A stretch of DNA of 64,000 nucleotides from Haloprofundus marisrubri. GTDB lineage: Archaea > Halobacteriota > Halobacteria > Halobacteriales > Haloferacaceae. Below the pieces are notes generated by a model that searched no databases, was not told where the DNA came from, and was given only the letters and a program-made list of their open reading frames with translations. The stretch spans positions 250,001 to 314,000 of the forward strand of contig NZ_LOPU01000018.1 in assembly GCF_001469955.1 (NCBI RefSeq). Reading direction: 5' to 3'. The translations under genes were made by a program, and so were the position numbers. Below, in pieces: positions 7,701 through 16,286 of this stretch; positions within the stretch are counted from its first letter, which is position 1; every line of letters starts with the position of its first letter.

Positions 7701-8507
7701 TCAGTACAGATTGTCTTCGATAACGTCGGCCGGTGCTTCCCCGAACGCCTCCAGCGCCTCTGCTTCTAGGTCGTGCAACTCCGCAGGAACGATGAGCATC
7801 TGCAGCGGGTCGCCGAACTCCCGTTCGGAGAGCGCCGAGAGTCTGTCGGCGGCGACGACCGGTTCGGGACTGCCCGCGCGGGCGACGACGACACCTAGCG
7901 CGTCCTCGTCCCAGTCGCGGGCGAACTCGCGGGCGGCGAAGTCAGCGGTCATGTACTCGTCGGCGGCGTCGACGCCTGCACGCTCGTAGCCGACTTTGAT
8001 GTCGAGGTAGACGAGGGTGTGGAGGCCTCGCTCGCGGTTGTCTTCGATGGTGTCGATAACGCTCTGTGGAGTCCCGTCCGCCCCGTGGGCGTAGGGAAAC
8101 GGAAGCGTCGTCGCCTTTCCGAATCGGTAGTTCTGCAGTCCGGTGAGACCGCTGGCGGCCGACTGAGCGGTGACGCCGTGGACGATTTCCGTCTCGATAC
8201 CGCGTTCGTGCGCCCGGAGTCGTAAGTCGACGTGCGTCGTCGAAATCATCGTGTCGCCGGCGGTGAGAAACACTGTCTCGCCCTCCTCGGCGGCGTCGAG
8301 AATCTCGTCTGCGTCCTGTTCGACGCCTGCGCGGTCCCGAACTTCGACGTCGACGCCGTGGTGTTTACTGAGGGCGTCGACTGTCGTTCCGATGAGTTTG
8401 CTCGTGTAGAACTCCGCGAAGGCGCGGTCTGCGCTCCGGAGTGCTTCCCGTCCTTCGACGGTTATCGACTGCTCGTCGTAGAGACCGAGACCGATGAACG
8501 TGAGCAT
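7701..8507 (-). CDS. dphB: Diphthine synthase
   Basis: 268-residue SAM-dependent methyltransferase that methylates the modified histidine of elongation factor 2 during diphthamide synthesis. N-terminal MLTFIGLGLYDEQSIT, the GDTMISTTH stretch and the GLTGLQNYRFGK region are diagnostic of the tetrapyrrole-methylase-like Dph5 family. Start is ATG at 8507; the frame remains open upstream but the extension looks non-coding. The last step enzyme of the pathway, Dph6, is also in this window at 51124. Convergent with artA; a perfect 12-bp palindrome TCGAAGCTTCGA (7673-7684) lies between the two stops. Confidence 0.95.
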   Translation of the reverse strand: MLTFIGLGLYDEQSITVEGREALRSADRAFAEFYTSKLIGTTVDALSKHHGVDVEVRDRAGVEQDADEILDAAEEGETVFLTAGDTMISTTHVDLRLRAHERGIETEIVHGVTAQSAASGLTGLQNYRFGKATTLPFPYAHGADGTPQSVIDTIEDNRERGLHTLVYLDIKVGYERAGVDAADEYMTADFAAREFARDWDEDALGVVVARAGSPEPVVAADRLSALSEREFGDPLQMLIVPAELHDLEAEALEAFGEAPADVIEDNLY

Positions 8508-8950
8508 GTATAGTCGAAATCGGCAGCACGCGCGCATAAACCGTCTGCATCGACGTGACGTGGTCCGGCAGGGAGTGGTATCGTGACCATACCGCCGAAA
8601 TACGTGGTCTCGGCCGTTGGGTCGCTGTTTCACGAAGGCGGGCGAGAAGGCGGGTCGTCGGTGGTCGACCCGCTCTGGACGAGCATGCAGACCGGTACAG
8701 AACGCATTACCAAGGGTGTCCCCCACCTTGGAAGAGACGAGTGCCTGCCACGCGGAGGTTCTTGCAACATTCGGCGGTACTCGACGACAATCTGCTCCCC
8801 CTCGGATTGTCTTGGTGTGTCAACGTCCGGGACGAGCACCCCCCGGACCGCTCTCACGTGTGGAGCGACGGGTTCTCTGCCCGAAGGGCGTCCCATGTCT
8901 GGTGAGACGGAACAGACACCGGTACATCCATCTATTCTCGTCTGGGCAAG
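8508..8950. other. Non-coding stretch with several hairpins
   Basis: About 440 nt without a convincing gene between dphB and a small ORF. It contains several stems: GGGTCG/CGACCC (about 8657-8676), CCAAGGGTG/CACCTTGG with one bulge (about 8710-8731), GTCCGGG/CCCGGAC (about 8827-8850) and CGCTC/GAGCG (about 8851-8870). Stop-free frames exist on both strands but their products are Arg/Pro/Ser-rich and match nothing I recognise. It could hold a structured RNA or a decayed gene. Confidence 0.35.
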
Positions 8951-8955
8951 TTTTA

Positions 8956-8966
8956 TTTTTATAAAA
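8956..8966 (+). promoter_or_regulatory. TATA box before the small ORF at 8985
   Basis: TTTTTATAAAA in otherwise GC-rich DNA, centred 24 nt before the ATG at 8985, the spacing expected for a leaderless transcript starting at that codon. Confidence 0.5.
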
Positions 8967-8984
8967 TCCCTCGAAAAGACACGT

Positions 8985-9176
8985 ATGATCGCGGTTAGAC
9001 CTCATCGGGAACCAAGCCGCACGAAAAAACATCCTCGGCGACCGAGTGAAGAACTCAAACTCGGAAATCCCCCACAAACGAGAGTCGAAGACGGAATCAG
9101 CGACGAACAGGTCGCGTGGCTCAAGCGGTTAGTCGATGCTCGGCGAAGAGACCGCAAACCCCAAGAGACGAGCTAA
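8985..9176 (+). CDS. Small hypothetical protein
   Basis: 63 residues, basic N-terminal half (RPHREPSRTKKHPRRP) and an amphipathic C-terminal helix (ISDEQVAWLKRLVDARRR). The strong TATA box at 8956 is correctly placed for a leaderless message at this ATG, which is the main support. Codon use has fewer G/C third positions than neighbouring genes and the basic charge is unusual for a haloarchaeal protein, so it may be recently acquired, DNA/RNA-binding, or spurious. No family recognised. It ends 47 nt before the 3' end of the convergent tRNA-Thr gene. Confidence 0.4.
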   Translation: MIAVRPHREPSRTKKHPRRPSEELKLGNPPQTRVEDGISDEQVAWLKRLVDARRRDRKPQETS

Positions 9177-9223
9177 CTGGGTTTCGAAACCGCTCCGCTT
9201 CTCGTGAAGTTCGTCGCAGAAAG

Positions 9224-9296
9224 AGCCGGTGGAGGGATTTGAACCCTCGGCCTATTCCTTACGAAGGAATCGCTCTGCCAGCTGAGCTACACCGGC
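9224..9296 (-). tRNA. tRNA-Thr (anticodon CGU)
   Basis: Read on the minus strand the gene starts GCCGGTGTAGCTCAG and ends CCACCGGCT. The 7-bp acceptor stem GCCGGTG/CACCGGC, D arm, anticodon arm ATTCC-TTCGTAA-GGAAT with anticodon CGT (complement of 9261-9263), and the T arm with GGGTTCAAATCCC all fold correctly. The discriminator base is U, usual for archaeal tRNA-Thr. No intron and no encoded CCA. A CTTATTGG element about 35-42 nt upstream (9331-9338) can serve as TATA box. I see no partial copy of the tRNA nearby that would mark an integrated element. Confidence 0.97.
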
Positions 9297-9378
9297 GCAG
9301 TATCGCGCACCTCAACGTACCGCTATCGGGCCAATAAGGGTTCCGAAACGAGACGCCGCGTGCCACGTCGACGCGTGG

Positions 9379-10368
9379 CTATTCGGGGCGTCGAGACAGC
9401 CGAACGTCCAGACAGACGTTGTACTCGTGGGGCGCGTACGACCGGACGACGCGCTCGTTCACGACGGTCACCTCGTACTCGGGTTCGGCGGCGGCGCGAA
9501 TCGCGCGTTCACCCGGCCCGAACGGGTCGTCTTCGTGTTGGATGTCGTAGTAGTGAATCACACAGTCGTCGCCTGCGACGGCGACGGCGGTGTCGAGGAA
9601 CTCGTCGGCGCTGTGCGGGAGGTTCATCACGATGCGGGTCGCCCAGTTCTCGTGCTCGCGTCCGACCTCGGTCACGTCGCCGTGAATCGCCGTGAGTCTG
9701 TCCGAAACGCCGTTTCGCTCCGCGTTCTGTCGGAGATACTCGACGGCCACCTCGTTCAAATCGGCGGCGACGACGTCGGCACCGGCGTCGGCGAATGGCA
9801 CCGCGAACGGCCCGACGCCGGCGAACATATCGAACACGTGCTCGCCCGCCTCGACCTGTTCGACGACGCGGTGTCGTTCGGTCGCCAGCCGCGGCGAGAA
9901 GTACACCGACGAGATGTCGAGGAGGAACTCGTAGCCGTACTCGCGGTGGAGCGTTTCCGTGTTTTGGCCCACGAGAACTTCCCAGTCGCGGACGCGGAGT
10001 TCACCCTGTATCTTCGAGGCGCGATTTACGACTGTCTCCGCGCGCACGTCTGACTCCATCACCGCGTCGGCGATGGTTCGGGCGCGCTCTGGGTCGTCTT
10101 CGTCGAGGATGACGATGTCACCGAGTCGTTCGTAGGAAGGCTCGGAACCCAGTAAGTCTGCGGGCGTCCGTTGCTGGCGGCGGGACGGAACGTCGTGGTC
10201 GACGAGTTCGTACTCGGCGGGAACGGCCGCCGAGTCGGTCACCGGGATGTAGAGAACGCCGTCGTCGGCGACGATGTCGTGGCCGTGGTCGACGACGCCC
10301 ACGTCGACGAGCGCCTGTCGGGTCTCCTCGCCCGCGGAAGCGGGCACGCGTACGCAGGGAACCGTCAT
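9379..10368 (-). CDS. trm5: tRNA (guanine37-N1)-methyltransferase Trm5
   Basis: 329 residues. Methylates N1 of G37 beside the anticodon, preventing frameshifts. The C-terminal half is a class I methyltransferase with SAM motif FAGVGPFAVPFA, the acidic motif AADLNEVAVEYL, and the catalytic-site motif NLPHSADEFLD that defines archaeal/eukaryal Trm5. The N-terminal domain carries the acidic ILDEDDPERARTIADA segment. ATG at 10368 is selected; the longer frame to 10536 crosses the start of the oppositely oriented gene. Lies just downstream of no tRNA operon; the tRNA-Thr gene is on the same strand 80 nt beyond its stop. Confidence 0.93.
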   Translation of the reverse strand: MTVPCVRVPASAGEETRQALVDVGVVDHGHDIVADDGVLYIPVTDSAAVPAEYELVDHDVPSRRQQRTPADLLGSEPSYERLGDIVILDEDDPERARTIADAVMESDVRAETVVNRASKIQGELRVRDWEVLVGQNTETLHREYGYEFLLDISSVYFSPRLATERHRVVEQVEAGEHVFDMFAGVGPFAVPFADAGADVVAADLNEVAVEYLRQNAERNGVSDRLTAIHGDVTEVGREHENWATRIVMNLPHSADEFLDTAVAVAGDDCVIHYYDIQHEDDPFGPGERAIRAAAEPEYEVTVVNERVVRSYAPHEYNVCLDVRLSRRPE

Positions 10369-10454
10369 AGCTGTCTGTCGTGAGCGTCGCTCCGGCGGCG
10401 AGTAAGGCTGACGCTTCGCGTGTCGGTTATATCGTTCCGGTACGAACGTCGAAC

Positions 10455-10739
10455 GTGGCAGACGAGTTCGAGTTCCCCGACCCGCAACCGGGACCGTCCG
10501 CGAGACGCCTCGCCGTGCGCCTCGGCTGTACGACACTCCTCTCCCTCCTGCTCATCGCTGCGTTCTGGGAGTTCGTCGTCCAGTGGCTTCCACTCCTCTG
10601 GCCGCCGACGCAACCGTACTCGCGGTGGCTGAGTATCCTCGCCGTCTTTCTCGGGTCGGTGTTTCTGCTCCCCGGTATCGTCGGCTCGGTCGTCGGCGAC
10701 GCGCTCTACGACCGGTGGTCCGAGGAGCGCGACGACTGA
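10455..10739 (+). CDS. Small two-helix membrane protein
   Basis: 94 residues beginning with a GTG codon (reads [11 protein letters not shown]). Two hydrophobic helices, about residues 24-43 and 55-75, separated by a Trp/Pro-rich turn. A TATATC element (10429-10433 region) sits about 25 nt before the GTG, fitting a leaderless start there rather than at the more distant GTG at 10380. The last 34 nt overlap the 3' end of the convergent btuD gene. Resembles the many uncharacterised haloarchaeal DUF membrane proteins; no function can be given. Confidence 0.65.
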   Translation: MADEFEFPDPQPGPSARRLAVRLGCTTLLSLLLIAAFWEFVVQWLPLLWPPTQPYSRWLSILAVFLGSVFLLPGIVGSVVGDALYDRWSEERDD

Positions 10740-12103
10740 GACGACTGCGACGAGTGAGATGAGTGAGACGACTGCGACGACTGGGCGGACCGAGTAGCGT
10801 CCGAGTTCCGGCCAGCGTCTGTTGGGTTTTGCGCCTCGTCGACCGCCGCAGCGACCGCGCCGACGACACGACTCGGTGAGACGACCGTCGCCCGCTCTCG
10901 CAGTTCGGCGTACGTCTCGGCGGCCGCAGCACCGGCGTAGTTGCGCTCGGCGAACGGCCGTTCCTCGACGAGAACGAGCGACCTTGCGGCCCGGACCGCA
11001 TCGAGATTCGCCCGGTTGCCGTCACCGATTTCGACGTCGGCGACGACGGTCACGTCGGCGTCTCGGACCCGGGATTCGACCGCTGTCTGCGTCTCGGCGT
11101 CGACGGCAGCGAAAGGCGGGACAGTCACCGTGTCCAACCCGAGACTGCGGGCCGTCTCGGTGTCGGAGTCGCCCTCGTTGAGCGCACCGACCGAGACGTC
11201 GTAGCCGGCGGCGTCGAGAAGATACAACAGACGCGCGGCGCTTCCACCGCCGCCGACGACGTGAACGCGGCCCTCTCGGTCGCCGCGGTGGTTCTCGGGG
11301 AGCGCCGTCACGTAGACGGAGCCAGTCACCGGATGCCGGGAGACGACGGCGTTCGCGTCGAACGCAGTCTCCAGATTGGCCTCCGTCAGCACCGACTCGG
11401 GGTCGCCCGAAGCCAGCACCTGCCCGTCGCCCAAGAGGAGCAGTTCGTCGCAGTAGTGCGCGGCGAGGTTGAGGTCGTGGATAGCTGCGACGACGGTTTT
11501 CCCGCTCGCCACGAGGTCGCGGACGAGTTCGAGCGTCCGAACCTGATGGTTGATGTCGAGACTCGCCGTGGGTTCGTCCAAGAGCAGCACCGGCGCGTCC
11601 TGCGCCAGCGCACGCGCGAGCAGCACACGCTGGCGCTCACCACCACTGACGGCGGTCACCGAGCGGTCGGCGAACTGCGAAACGTCGGTCCGTGCCATCG
11701 CCTCCGAGACGGCGCGTTCGTCGTCGTCGCCGAAACGCTCGAACCGACCGAGATGCGGCGACCGACCCATCGCAACCGTCTCGCGCACGTCGAAGTCGAA
11801 CGATAGGGAGGTGTTCTGTGGAACGGTCGCCACGAGTCGACTGACTGCCTTCGACGAGCGCCCGGCGATGGAGACGCCGTCGACGACGATGGAGCCACGG
11901 GCGGGGCGAAGCAGCCCCGAAACCGAGCGCAACAGCGTCGACTTCCCCGCACCGTTCGGTCCGACGAGGCCGACGAACGTCCCGCGTTCGACCGTCGCGT
12001 CCACGCCGTCGAGTACCGAGACACCGCCGAGTTCGACCACGAGGTCGTCGACGCGGATGGCGGCGTCCTTGCCCGTTTCCCCACTACCGTTCCTGCGGCT
12101 CAC
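10706..12103 (-). CDS. btuD: BtuD-like ABC ATPase with C-terminal Rossmann-like domain
   Basis: 465 residues. Residues 16-265 are an iron/cobalamin-type ABC ATPase: Walker [10 protein letters not shown] (48-56), signature VSGGERQ (152-158), Walker B LLLDEP (173-178), then the H-loop in IHDLNLAAH. It powers the BtuC permease encoded just upstream (4-nt overlap). Beyond the ATPase, residues about 275-425 form a second alpha/beta domain beginning [21 protein letters not shown], a dinucleotide-fold-like start, found on haloarchaeal BtuD proteins and of unknown role. The final 30 residues are almost only Ser, Gln and His ([17 protein letters not shown]), encoded by a 6/9-nt DNA repeat, and may vary in length between strains. 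Confidence 0.85.
   Translation of the reverse strand: MSRRNGSGETGKDAAIRVDDLVVELGGVSVLDGVDATVERGTFVGLVGPNGAGKSTLLRSVSGLLRPARGSIVVDGVSIAGRSSKAVSRLVATVPQNTSLSFDFDVRETVAMGRSPHLGRFERFGDDDERAVSEAMARTDVSQFADRSVTAVSGGERQRVLLARALAQDAPVLLLDEPTASLDINHQVRTLELVRDLVASGKTVVAAIHDLNLAAHYCDELLLLGDGQVLASGDPESVLTEANLETAFDANAVVSRHPVTGSVYVTALPENHRGDREGRVHVVGGGGSAARLLYLLDAAGYDVSVGALNEGDSDTETARSLGLDTVTVPPFAAVDAETQTAVESRVRDADVTVVADVEIGDGNRANLDAVRAARSLVLVEERPFAERNYAGAAAAETYAELRERATVVSPSRVVGAVAAAVDEAQNPTDAGRNSDATRSAQSSQSSHSSHSSQSSQSSRSSDHRS
10728..10796. repeat. Low-complexity GACGACT/GAGTGA repeat inside btuD 3' end
   Basis: Short units such as GACGACTG, GACGAGTGA and GATGAGTGA alternate over about 60 bp. They encode the Ser/Gln/His tail of BtuD on the minus strand and overlap the stop region of the membrane gene on the plus strand. 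Slippage here would change the tail length without breaking the ATPase. Confidence 0.6.
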
Positions 12104-13194
12104 ACCGAACGCACCTCCTGTGTGCGCAGCAGATAGAGGAAGAACGGCGCACCCAGCGCCGCGGTGACGATGCCGACCGGCAGTTCGGCAGTCCCCGACC
12201 GCGCGAGCGTGTCGGTAGCGACGAGAAACGCCGCGCCTGCGAGCGCACTCGTCGGCAGGAGGATTCTGTGGTCGGGGCCGACGAGTAGACGCATCACGTG
12301 CGGGACGATGAGGCCGACGAAGCCGATGACGCCGGAGACGGCGACGGCCGCCGCAGTGACGAGACTCGACACCGCCAGCAGAACGCGCTTGGTCCGCTCG
12401 ACTTCGATACCGAGGCTGTGTGCGTCTTCTTCACCCAAGAGGAGCACGTTCAGGTCGCGGCCGTACGCGAGGAGTACGAAAAACAGCAGCGGAACCAGAA
12501 GCGCAGCGACGGTAACGTCGCCCCACGAGGCGTTGTCGAGGTGACCCATCAGCCAGTAGGTGACCTGACGGAGGCTCTCGCCGCTGTGTAGGAGCATAAA
12601 GGAGATGACCGCGCCCAGAAACGTCTGGATGGCGACGCCCGCCAGAAGCAGCGTCGCAACGGGTGTCCGGCCGTCTTCGGTGGCGATGAGGTAGACGCCG
12701 AACGCGGTGAGAAGCGCGCCGACGAACGCCGCGCCTTGGAGACCGAGACCGAACGGAAACGCGAACGGCGCGACGAGGAAGGCGACGGCACCGACGGCCG
12801 CGCCCGAGGAGACGCCGATGATGGAGGGGTCCGCCATCGGGTTTCGGAAGAAGCCCTGCATGACGACGCCCGCCGTCGCCAGTGCGAACCCCACGACGGC
12901 CCCGAGGAGGATTCTCGGGAGTCGAATCGTCGTCACGATGGTCTGGTGGGAGCCTTCGACGGGGAAGGAAAACGGATGAACGTAGCCGACCGTAGGCGTC
13001 GGAAGGGTGACGCCTGCGACCGACGCCTGCCCGAACGAGACCGACGCTGGCACCGCGACGCCGTTGAGCGTCGCTTTGGCGACCGTCGACGGCGTGATGG
13101 CGACCGGGCCGATACCGGCGCTCACGAGCACGACGACCGCGAGAACGACGAGGAGCGCAACCGACCAGACGCCCGTGCGTGTCTCGATTCGCAT
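12100..13194 (-). CDS. btuC: BtuC-like permease (FecCD family)
   Basis: 364 residues, about ten membrane helices, the permease half of a vitamin B12 or siderophore importer. Landmarks of the FecCD family include [19 protein letters not shown] (near 95-113), [16 protein letters not shown], the coupling-loop glycine region and [16 protein letters not shown] near 285-300. The N-terminal helix is followed by a long extracellular loop (about residues 35-85). Gene order btuC-btuD with a 4-nt overlap and a divergent binding-protein gene indicates a single transport system. Cobalamin is inferred from similarity to the Halobacterium BtuCDF system; iron-siderophore or heme uptake remain alternatives. 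Confidence 0.88.
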   Translation of the reverse strand: MRIETRTGVWSVALLVVLAVVVLVSAGIGPVAITPSTVAKATLNGVAVPASVSFGQASVAGVTLPTPTVGYVHPFSFPVEGSHQTIVTTIRLPRILLGAVVGFALATAGVVMQGFFRNPMADPSIIGVSSGAAVGAVAFLVAPFAFPFGLGLQGAAFVGALLTAFGVYLIATEDGRTPVATLLLAGVAIQTFLGAVISFMLLHSGESLRQVTYWLMGHLDNASWGDVTVAALLVPLLFFVLLAYGRDLNVLLLGEEDAHSLGIEVERTKRVLLAVSSLVTAAAVAVSGVIGFVGLIVPHVMRLLVGPDHRILLPTSALAGAAFLVATDTLARSGTAELPVGIVTAALGAPFFLYLLRTQEVRSV

Positions 13195-13257
13195 CTGTTA
13201 CGAAAGCCTGCTTGCATTAGGTAAATACTTATTGAATTAGTGATTCGGTGGAGTCAC
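13195..13257. promoter_or_regulatory. Divergent btuC / btuF promoter
   Basis: Only 63 bp separate the two ATGs. The AT-rich core GTAAATACTTATTGAATTA (13221-13239) lies 25-30 nt from both starts, so one core probably provides overlapping TATA boxes for two leaderless messages going in opposite directions. No cobalamin riboswitch-like sequence can fit. Confidence 0.55.
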
Positions 13258-14448
13258 ATGCGACAGACAGTATCCACGATTCTCACGGCGCTCGTCGTCC
13301 TCTCGCTCGTCGCGCCCGCGACAGCGACGGCGGCAGGCGTCGGTGTCGGGTCCGTCGGCGACACGAACCCGGCGATGCAAGCGGACTGTTCGTTCCCGTT
13401 CACCGCGACGGACGCGACAGGGACCGAAGTGACGATAGAGGAGAAACCCGAGCGCGTGACGACGCTCAACCCGAGTGCCGCCCAGACGATGTGGGAGATT
13501 GGCGGCGAGGAGCAGGTCGTCGGCGTCTCGCAGTTCGCACTCTACCTCGACGGCGCGGAGCGTCGCTCGAACGTCTCCGCCGCCGGATTCGGCGTCAACA
13601 ACGAGAAAGTCGTCGCCACCGACCCCGACCTCGTCCTCGCGCCGAACTCCATCTCCCCCGAAACGGTCGAGGCGCTCCGCAACTCCGGACTGACCGTCTT
13701 CCACCTCCCGGACGCGACGAACATCGAGGACGTGCGCGAGAAGACGACGCTCATCGGCCAACTCACCGGTAACTGTGCGGGCGCGTCGGAAGCGAACGCG
13801 TGGATGATGCAGAACGTCGACGCGGCCGAGAACGCGACGGCCGACGCCGAGCGTCCGTCTGTGCTGTACCCGCTGGGCGGTCCGTACGTCGCCGGCGGGA
13901 ACACGTTCATCAGCGCGATGATAAACGCCTCCGGCGGGTCGAACGTCGCTGCCGAACGTGGTCTAACTGGATACCCGGAGGTGAGCGACGAAGTCGTCGT
14001 CGAAGCCAACCCCGAGATTCTGCTCGTCCAGACCGAGGCTGATGGTGAGCAGTACGTGACGACCGAACCGTACGCCAGCACCGCCGCCGGACAGAACGGG
14101 CAGTACGTCGTCGTCGAGCAGAACTACCTCAACCAACCCGCACCACGAAGCGTCGTCTACGCGGTCCAGAACATGACCGAAGGGTTCCACCCCGACGCCG
14201 ACGCTGAGTTCGTCTCCCGCGCCGAGTTCCAAGCGAACGCGAACACGACGGAGACCGCGAACGGTGACGGAGCAACGAACGAGACGACGCAGACCGACGA
14301 GGCCACGGAGACCGAAGCGCCCGCCGCCAACGACGACGAGACGACGACCGAGTCTGGCGATTCGACGGACACGACCGGACCCGGATTCGGTGTGACCGTC
14401 GCCGTCGCCGCACTGGCCGTCGCCGCGTTGTCGGCGCGACGGTTGTAA
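13258..14448 (+). CDS. btuF: BtuF-like substrate-binding protein, PGF-CTERM anchored
   Basis: 396 residues: signal peptide (1-26), a two-lobed type III periplasmic-binding fold starting FPFTATDATGTEV, with AERVTTLNPSAAQTMWEIG-type and GGPYVAGGNTFIS motifs, a Thr/Glu-rich linker (about 335-375) and a C-terminal PGFGVTV-helix-ARRL, the PGF-CTERM signal. It should capture cobalamin or a related corrinoid/chelate outside the cell and deliver it to BtuCD. Most haloarchaeal binding proteins are lipoproteins; this one uses archaeosortase anchoring instead, linking it functionally to artA at 6637. I chose ATG 13258; an upstream ATG at 13240 would put the TATA box inside the gene. Confidence 0.88.
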   Translation: MRQTVSTILTALVVLSLVAPATATAAGVGVGSVGDTNPAMQADCSFPFTATDATGTEVTIEEKPERVTTLNPSAAQTMWEIGGEEQVVGVSQFALYLDGAERRSNVSAAGFGVNNEKVVATDPDLVLAPNSISPETVEALRNSGLTVFHLPDATNIEDVREKTTLIGQLTGNCAGASEANAWMMQNVDAAENATADAERPSVLYPLGGPYVAGGNTFISAMINASGGSNVAAERGLTGYPEVSDEVVVEANPEILLVQTEADGEQYVTTEPYASTAAGQNGQYVVVEQNYLNQPAPRSVVYAVQNMTEGFHPDADAEFVSRAEFQANANTTETANGDGATNETTQTDEATETEAPAANDDETTTESGDSTDTTGPGFGVTVAVAALAVAALSARRL

Positions 14449-14577
14449 GAGCCAGCGAACTCTCCCGGTCCACCTCTCGTTCGGACCACGAACACGTCGC
14501 GGCCGTCCGTCAGACTGCATCCGAATCCCGCGGCCCGCGACCACAACCGTCTTTTTCCCGGGGCATCCACAGCGACT

Positions 14578-14856
14578 ATGGTCGAAAACGTCATCTGGCC
14601 CGCCTATCTCGACGCGGAGAAGACCCGCTCGGGGGGCCGCCGTGTCCCGCTGAACGCGGCCGTCGAAAATCCGACGGTCGACGAAATCGCCAAAGCCGTC
14701 CAGCAGGTCGGCTACGACGCCATCATCGAGCGTAACAAGACGTACTCGCGGGAGTACGAGACTCGCGGGTGTGTGCTCGTCCAAGGTGCCGACGACGCCA
14801 CGAAGAACGACCTCGTCCAAGCCGTCGCCGCCTACGTCGGCATCCTCCGCGACTGA
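14578..14856 (+). CDS. srp19: Signal recognition particle protein SRP19
   Basis: 92 residues, the full length expected. Binds helices 6 and 8 of SRP RNA and prepares the site for SRP54. Typical motifs: [20 protein letters not shown] (1-25 region) and the basic [14 protein letters not shown] that contacts RNA. Its stop codon overlaps the ATG of gar1 (TGATG), so the two are co-translated. No SRP RNA gene was found in this window. Confidence 0.95.
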   Translation: MVENVIWPAYLDAEKTRSGGRRVPLNAAVENPTVDEIAKAVQQVGYDAIIERNKTYSREYETRGCVLVQGADDATKNDLVQAVAAYVGILRD

Positions 14857-15083
14857 TGCAGCGAGTCGGTACCGTCTCCCGGACGGCACAGGGCCTCGCT
14901 ATCGTCCGCTGGGAGGGCGACGACGACCCCCGAATCGGCACCAGCGTCGTCGACGAGAGTCTCTCGGCGGCCGGTCGTATCGTCGACGTGTTCGGCCCCG
15001 TGGACGCGCCGTACGTCGCCGTGACGCCGAAAGACCGCGCGAAACTCGCGTCGATGGTCGGCACGAAACTCTACGCGCGGTAA
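14856..15083 (+). CDS. gar1: H/ACA RNP protein Gar1
   Basis: 75 residues. Small beta-barrel subunit of the box H/ACA ribonucleoprotein that converts uridine to pseudouridine in rRNA with Cbf5, Nop10 and L7Ae. The pattern RVGTVSRTAQGLAIVRW, then VVDE, GRIVDVFGPVDAPYVAVTP matches archaeal Gar1 without the eukaryotic glycine/arginine arms. Overlaps srp19 by one nucleotide; both are RNA-binding parts of core RNPs, a pairing conserved in haloarchaea as far as I recall. Confidence 0.92.
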   Translation: MQRVGTVSRTAQGLAIVRWEGDDDPRIGTSVVDESLSAAGRIVDVFGPVDAPYVAVTPKDRAKLASMVGTKLYAR

Positions 15084-15158
15084 ACTCGCCCGTTTCCTGT
15101 CCGCTCCGCTCGCGGCCAAGCGGAACCACCAAACCATCGGCGTCCCAACCGGTCGTCG

Positions 15159-16244
15159 ATGGACCCTCGCATGTTCCGCGGCACCCTGTTGGCCGCGCTC
15201 ATCTTCCTTCTCGTCCAACTCGGCGCGCTCGCGCTCGTTCCGACGTTCGACGCGGCGGGCTATCAGGCCGTCGAGGACCCCTCCGACCCGACGAACAGCC
15301 TCGTTTACATCGGCGCAATTCTCGTCGCCACCGCCGCGATGCTCGCCGCGTTCCGCTTCAACGCCGCGTGGACCGTCCGCGCCGTCGTGCTCTTTAGCAG
15401 CGGTCTGCTCTCGTGGTACGTGTTCAGCGCCATCGTCCCGCCCGTTCTCGTCGTCCAGACGGGCGCGGGCTACGTCGAACTGCTCTCGTTGGCGCTCGCC
15501 GCAGGCGTGTCGCTGGCGTTGTACCTCTATCCCGAGTGGTACGTCGTCGACACCGCCGGCGTCGTGATGGGTGCGGGCGCGGCCGGACTCTTCGGCATTA
15601 GCTTCGGCGTGCTTCCGGCTATCGTTCTTCTGAGTGTGCTCGCCGTCTACGACGCCATCAGCGTCTACGGCACCGAACACATGCTCAGCCTCGCCGAGGG
15701 TGTGATGGACCTGCGAGTACCGGTCGTCCTCGTGATTCCGCTGTCGCTGTCGTACTCGCTTCTCGACGACGACTTCTCGGGCGCGAGCGACGTTCACGAA
15801 GACGACGAGGACTCGCCGGAGACGGAGACCGAGAGCAAAAACGGCGAGGAACAAACGGCCGTCGCCGACGGTGACGGTGTGGCGGAGTCGGCGGAACAGG
15901 ATGACATCGACGACACTGACGACACCGACGACGCGGGGCGCGACGCGTTCTTCATCGGCCTCGGTGACGCGGTGATGCCGACGGTGCTCGTCGCCAGTGC
16001 GGCGTTCTTCTCGCCGGCGGCGGCGTTCGGGTTCGGAGCGATTCCGGCGCTGAACCTCCCTGCACTGCTGGCGATGGTCGGCACGTTCCTCGGTCTCGGC
16101 GTACTGATGTGGGCCGTCGCAAAAGGTCGTGCCCACGCCGGTCTGCCGCTTTTGAACGGTGGGGCCATCGGCGGGTATCTCGTCGGGTCGGTACTCGCCG
16201 GCGTCTCGCTGGTGCAGGCACTCGGTCTCGCGCCGTATCTTTAG
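15159..16244 (+). CDS. psh: Presenilin/SPP-like intramembrane aspartyl protease
   Basis: 361 residues, about nine membrane helices. The two catalytic aspartates are present in their signature contexts: Y164-D165 (AVYDAISVY) and G267-L-G-D270 (IGLGDAVMP); the PAL-like element near 329-337 reads GLPLLNGGA. A long acidic, disordered cytoplasmic loop (about 203-260, with repeated DDTDD) separates the catalytic helices. Family members cut transmembrane segments of other proteins, often remnant signal peptides. It follows srp19-gar1 by 75 nt on the same strand, so a link with membrane protein insertion is possible but unproved. Length and both active-site motifs argue for an intact enzyme. Confidence 0.9.
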   Translation: MDPRMFRGTLLAALIFLLVQLGALALVPTFDAAGYQAVEDPSDPTNSLVYIGAILVATAAMLAAFRFNAAWTVRAVVLFSSGLLSWYVFSAIVPPVLVVQTGAGYVELLSLALAAGVSLALYLYPEWYVVDTAGVVMGAGAAGLFGISFGVLPAIVLLSVLAVYDAISVYGTEHMLSLAEGVMDLRVPVVLVIPLSLSYSLLDDDFSGASDVHEDDEDSPETETESKNGEEQTAVADGDGVAESAEQDDIDDTDDTDDAGRDAFFIGLGDAVMPTVLVASAAFFSPAAAFGFGAIPALNLPALLAMVGTFLGLGVLMWAVAKGRAHAGLPLLNGGAIGGYLVGSVLAGVSLVQALGLAPYL

Positions 16245-16286
16245 GAAAGATAGACGTGTAGTCTCGCAAGCCGACGAAAGACGCGG

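Noticed and set aside
8630-8896. Minus-strand frame of 88 codons containing a stretch like VDTPRQSEGEQIVVEYRRML
   Set aside because: Looks slightly transposase-like to the eye, but no known motif, no flanking inverted repeats, and Pro/Arg/Ser-rich ends. Not reported as a gene.
8508-8950. RNase P RNA or SRP RNA candidate
   Set aside because: Neither strand shows the conserved core sequences of these RNAs.
9177-9378. Integration site at the tRNA-Thr gene
   Set aside because: No partial tRNA copy, integrase or boundary repeat nearby.
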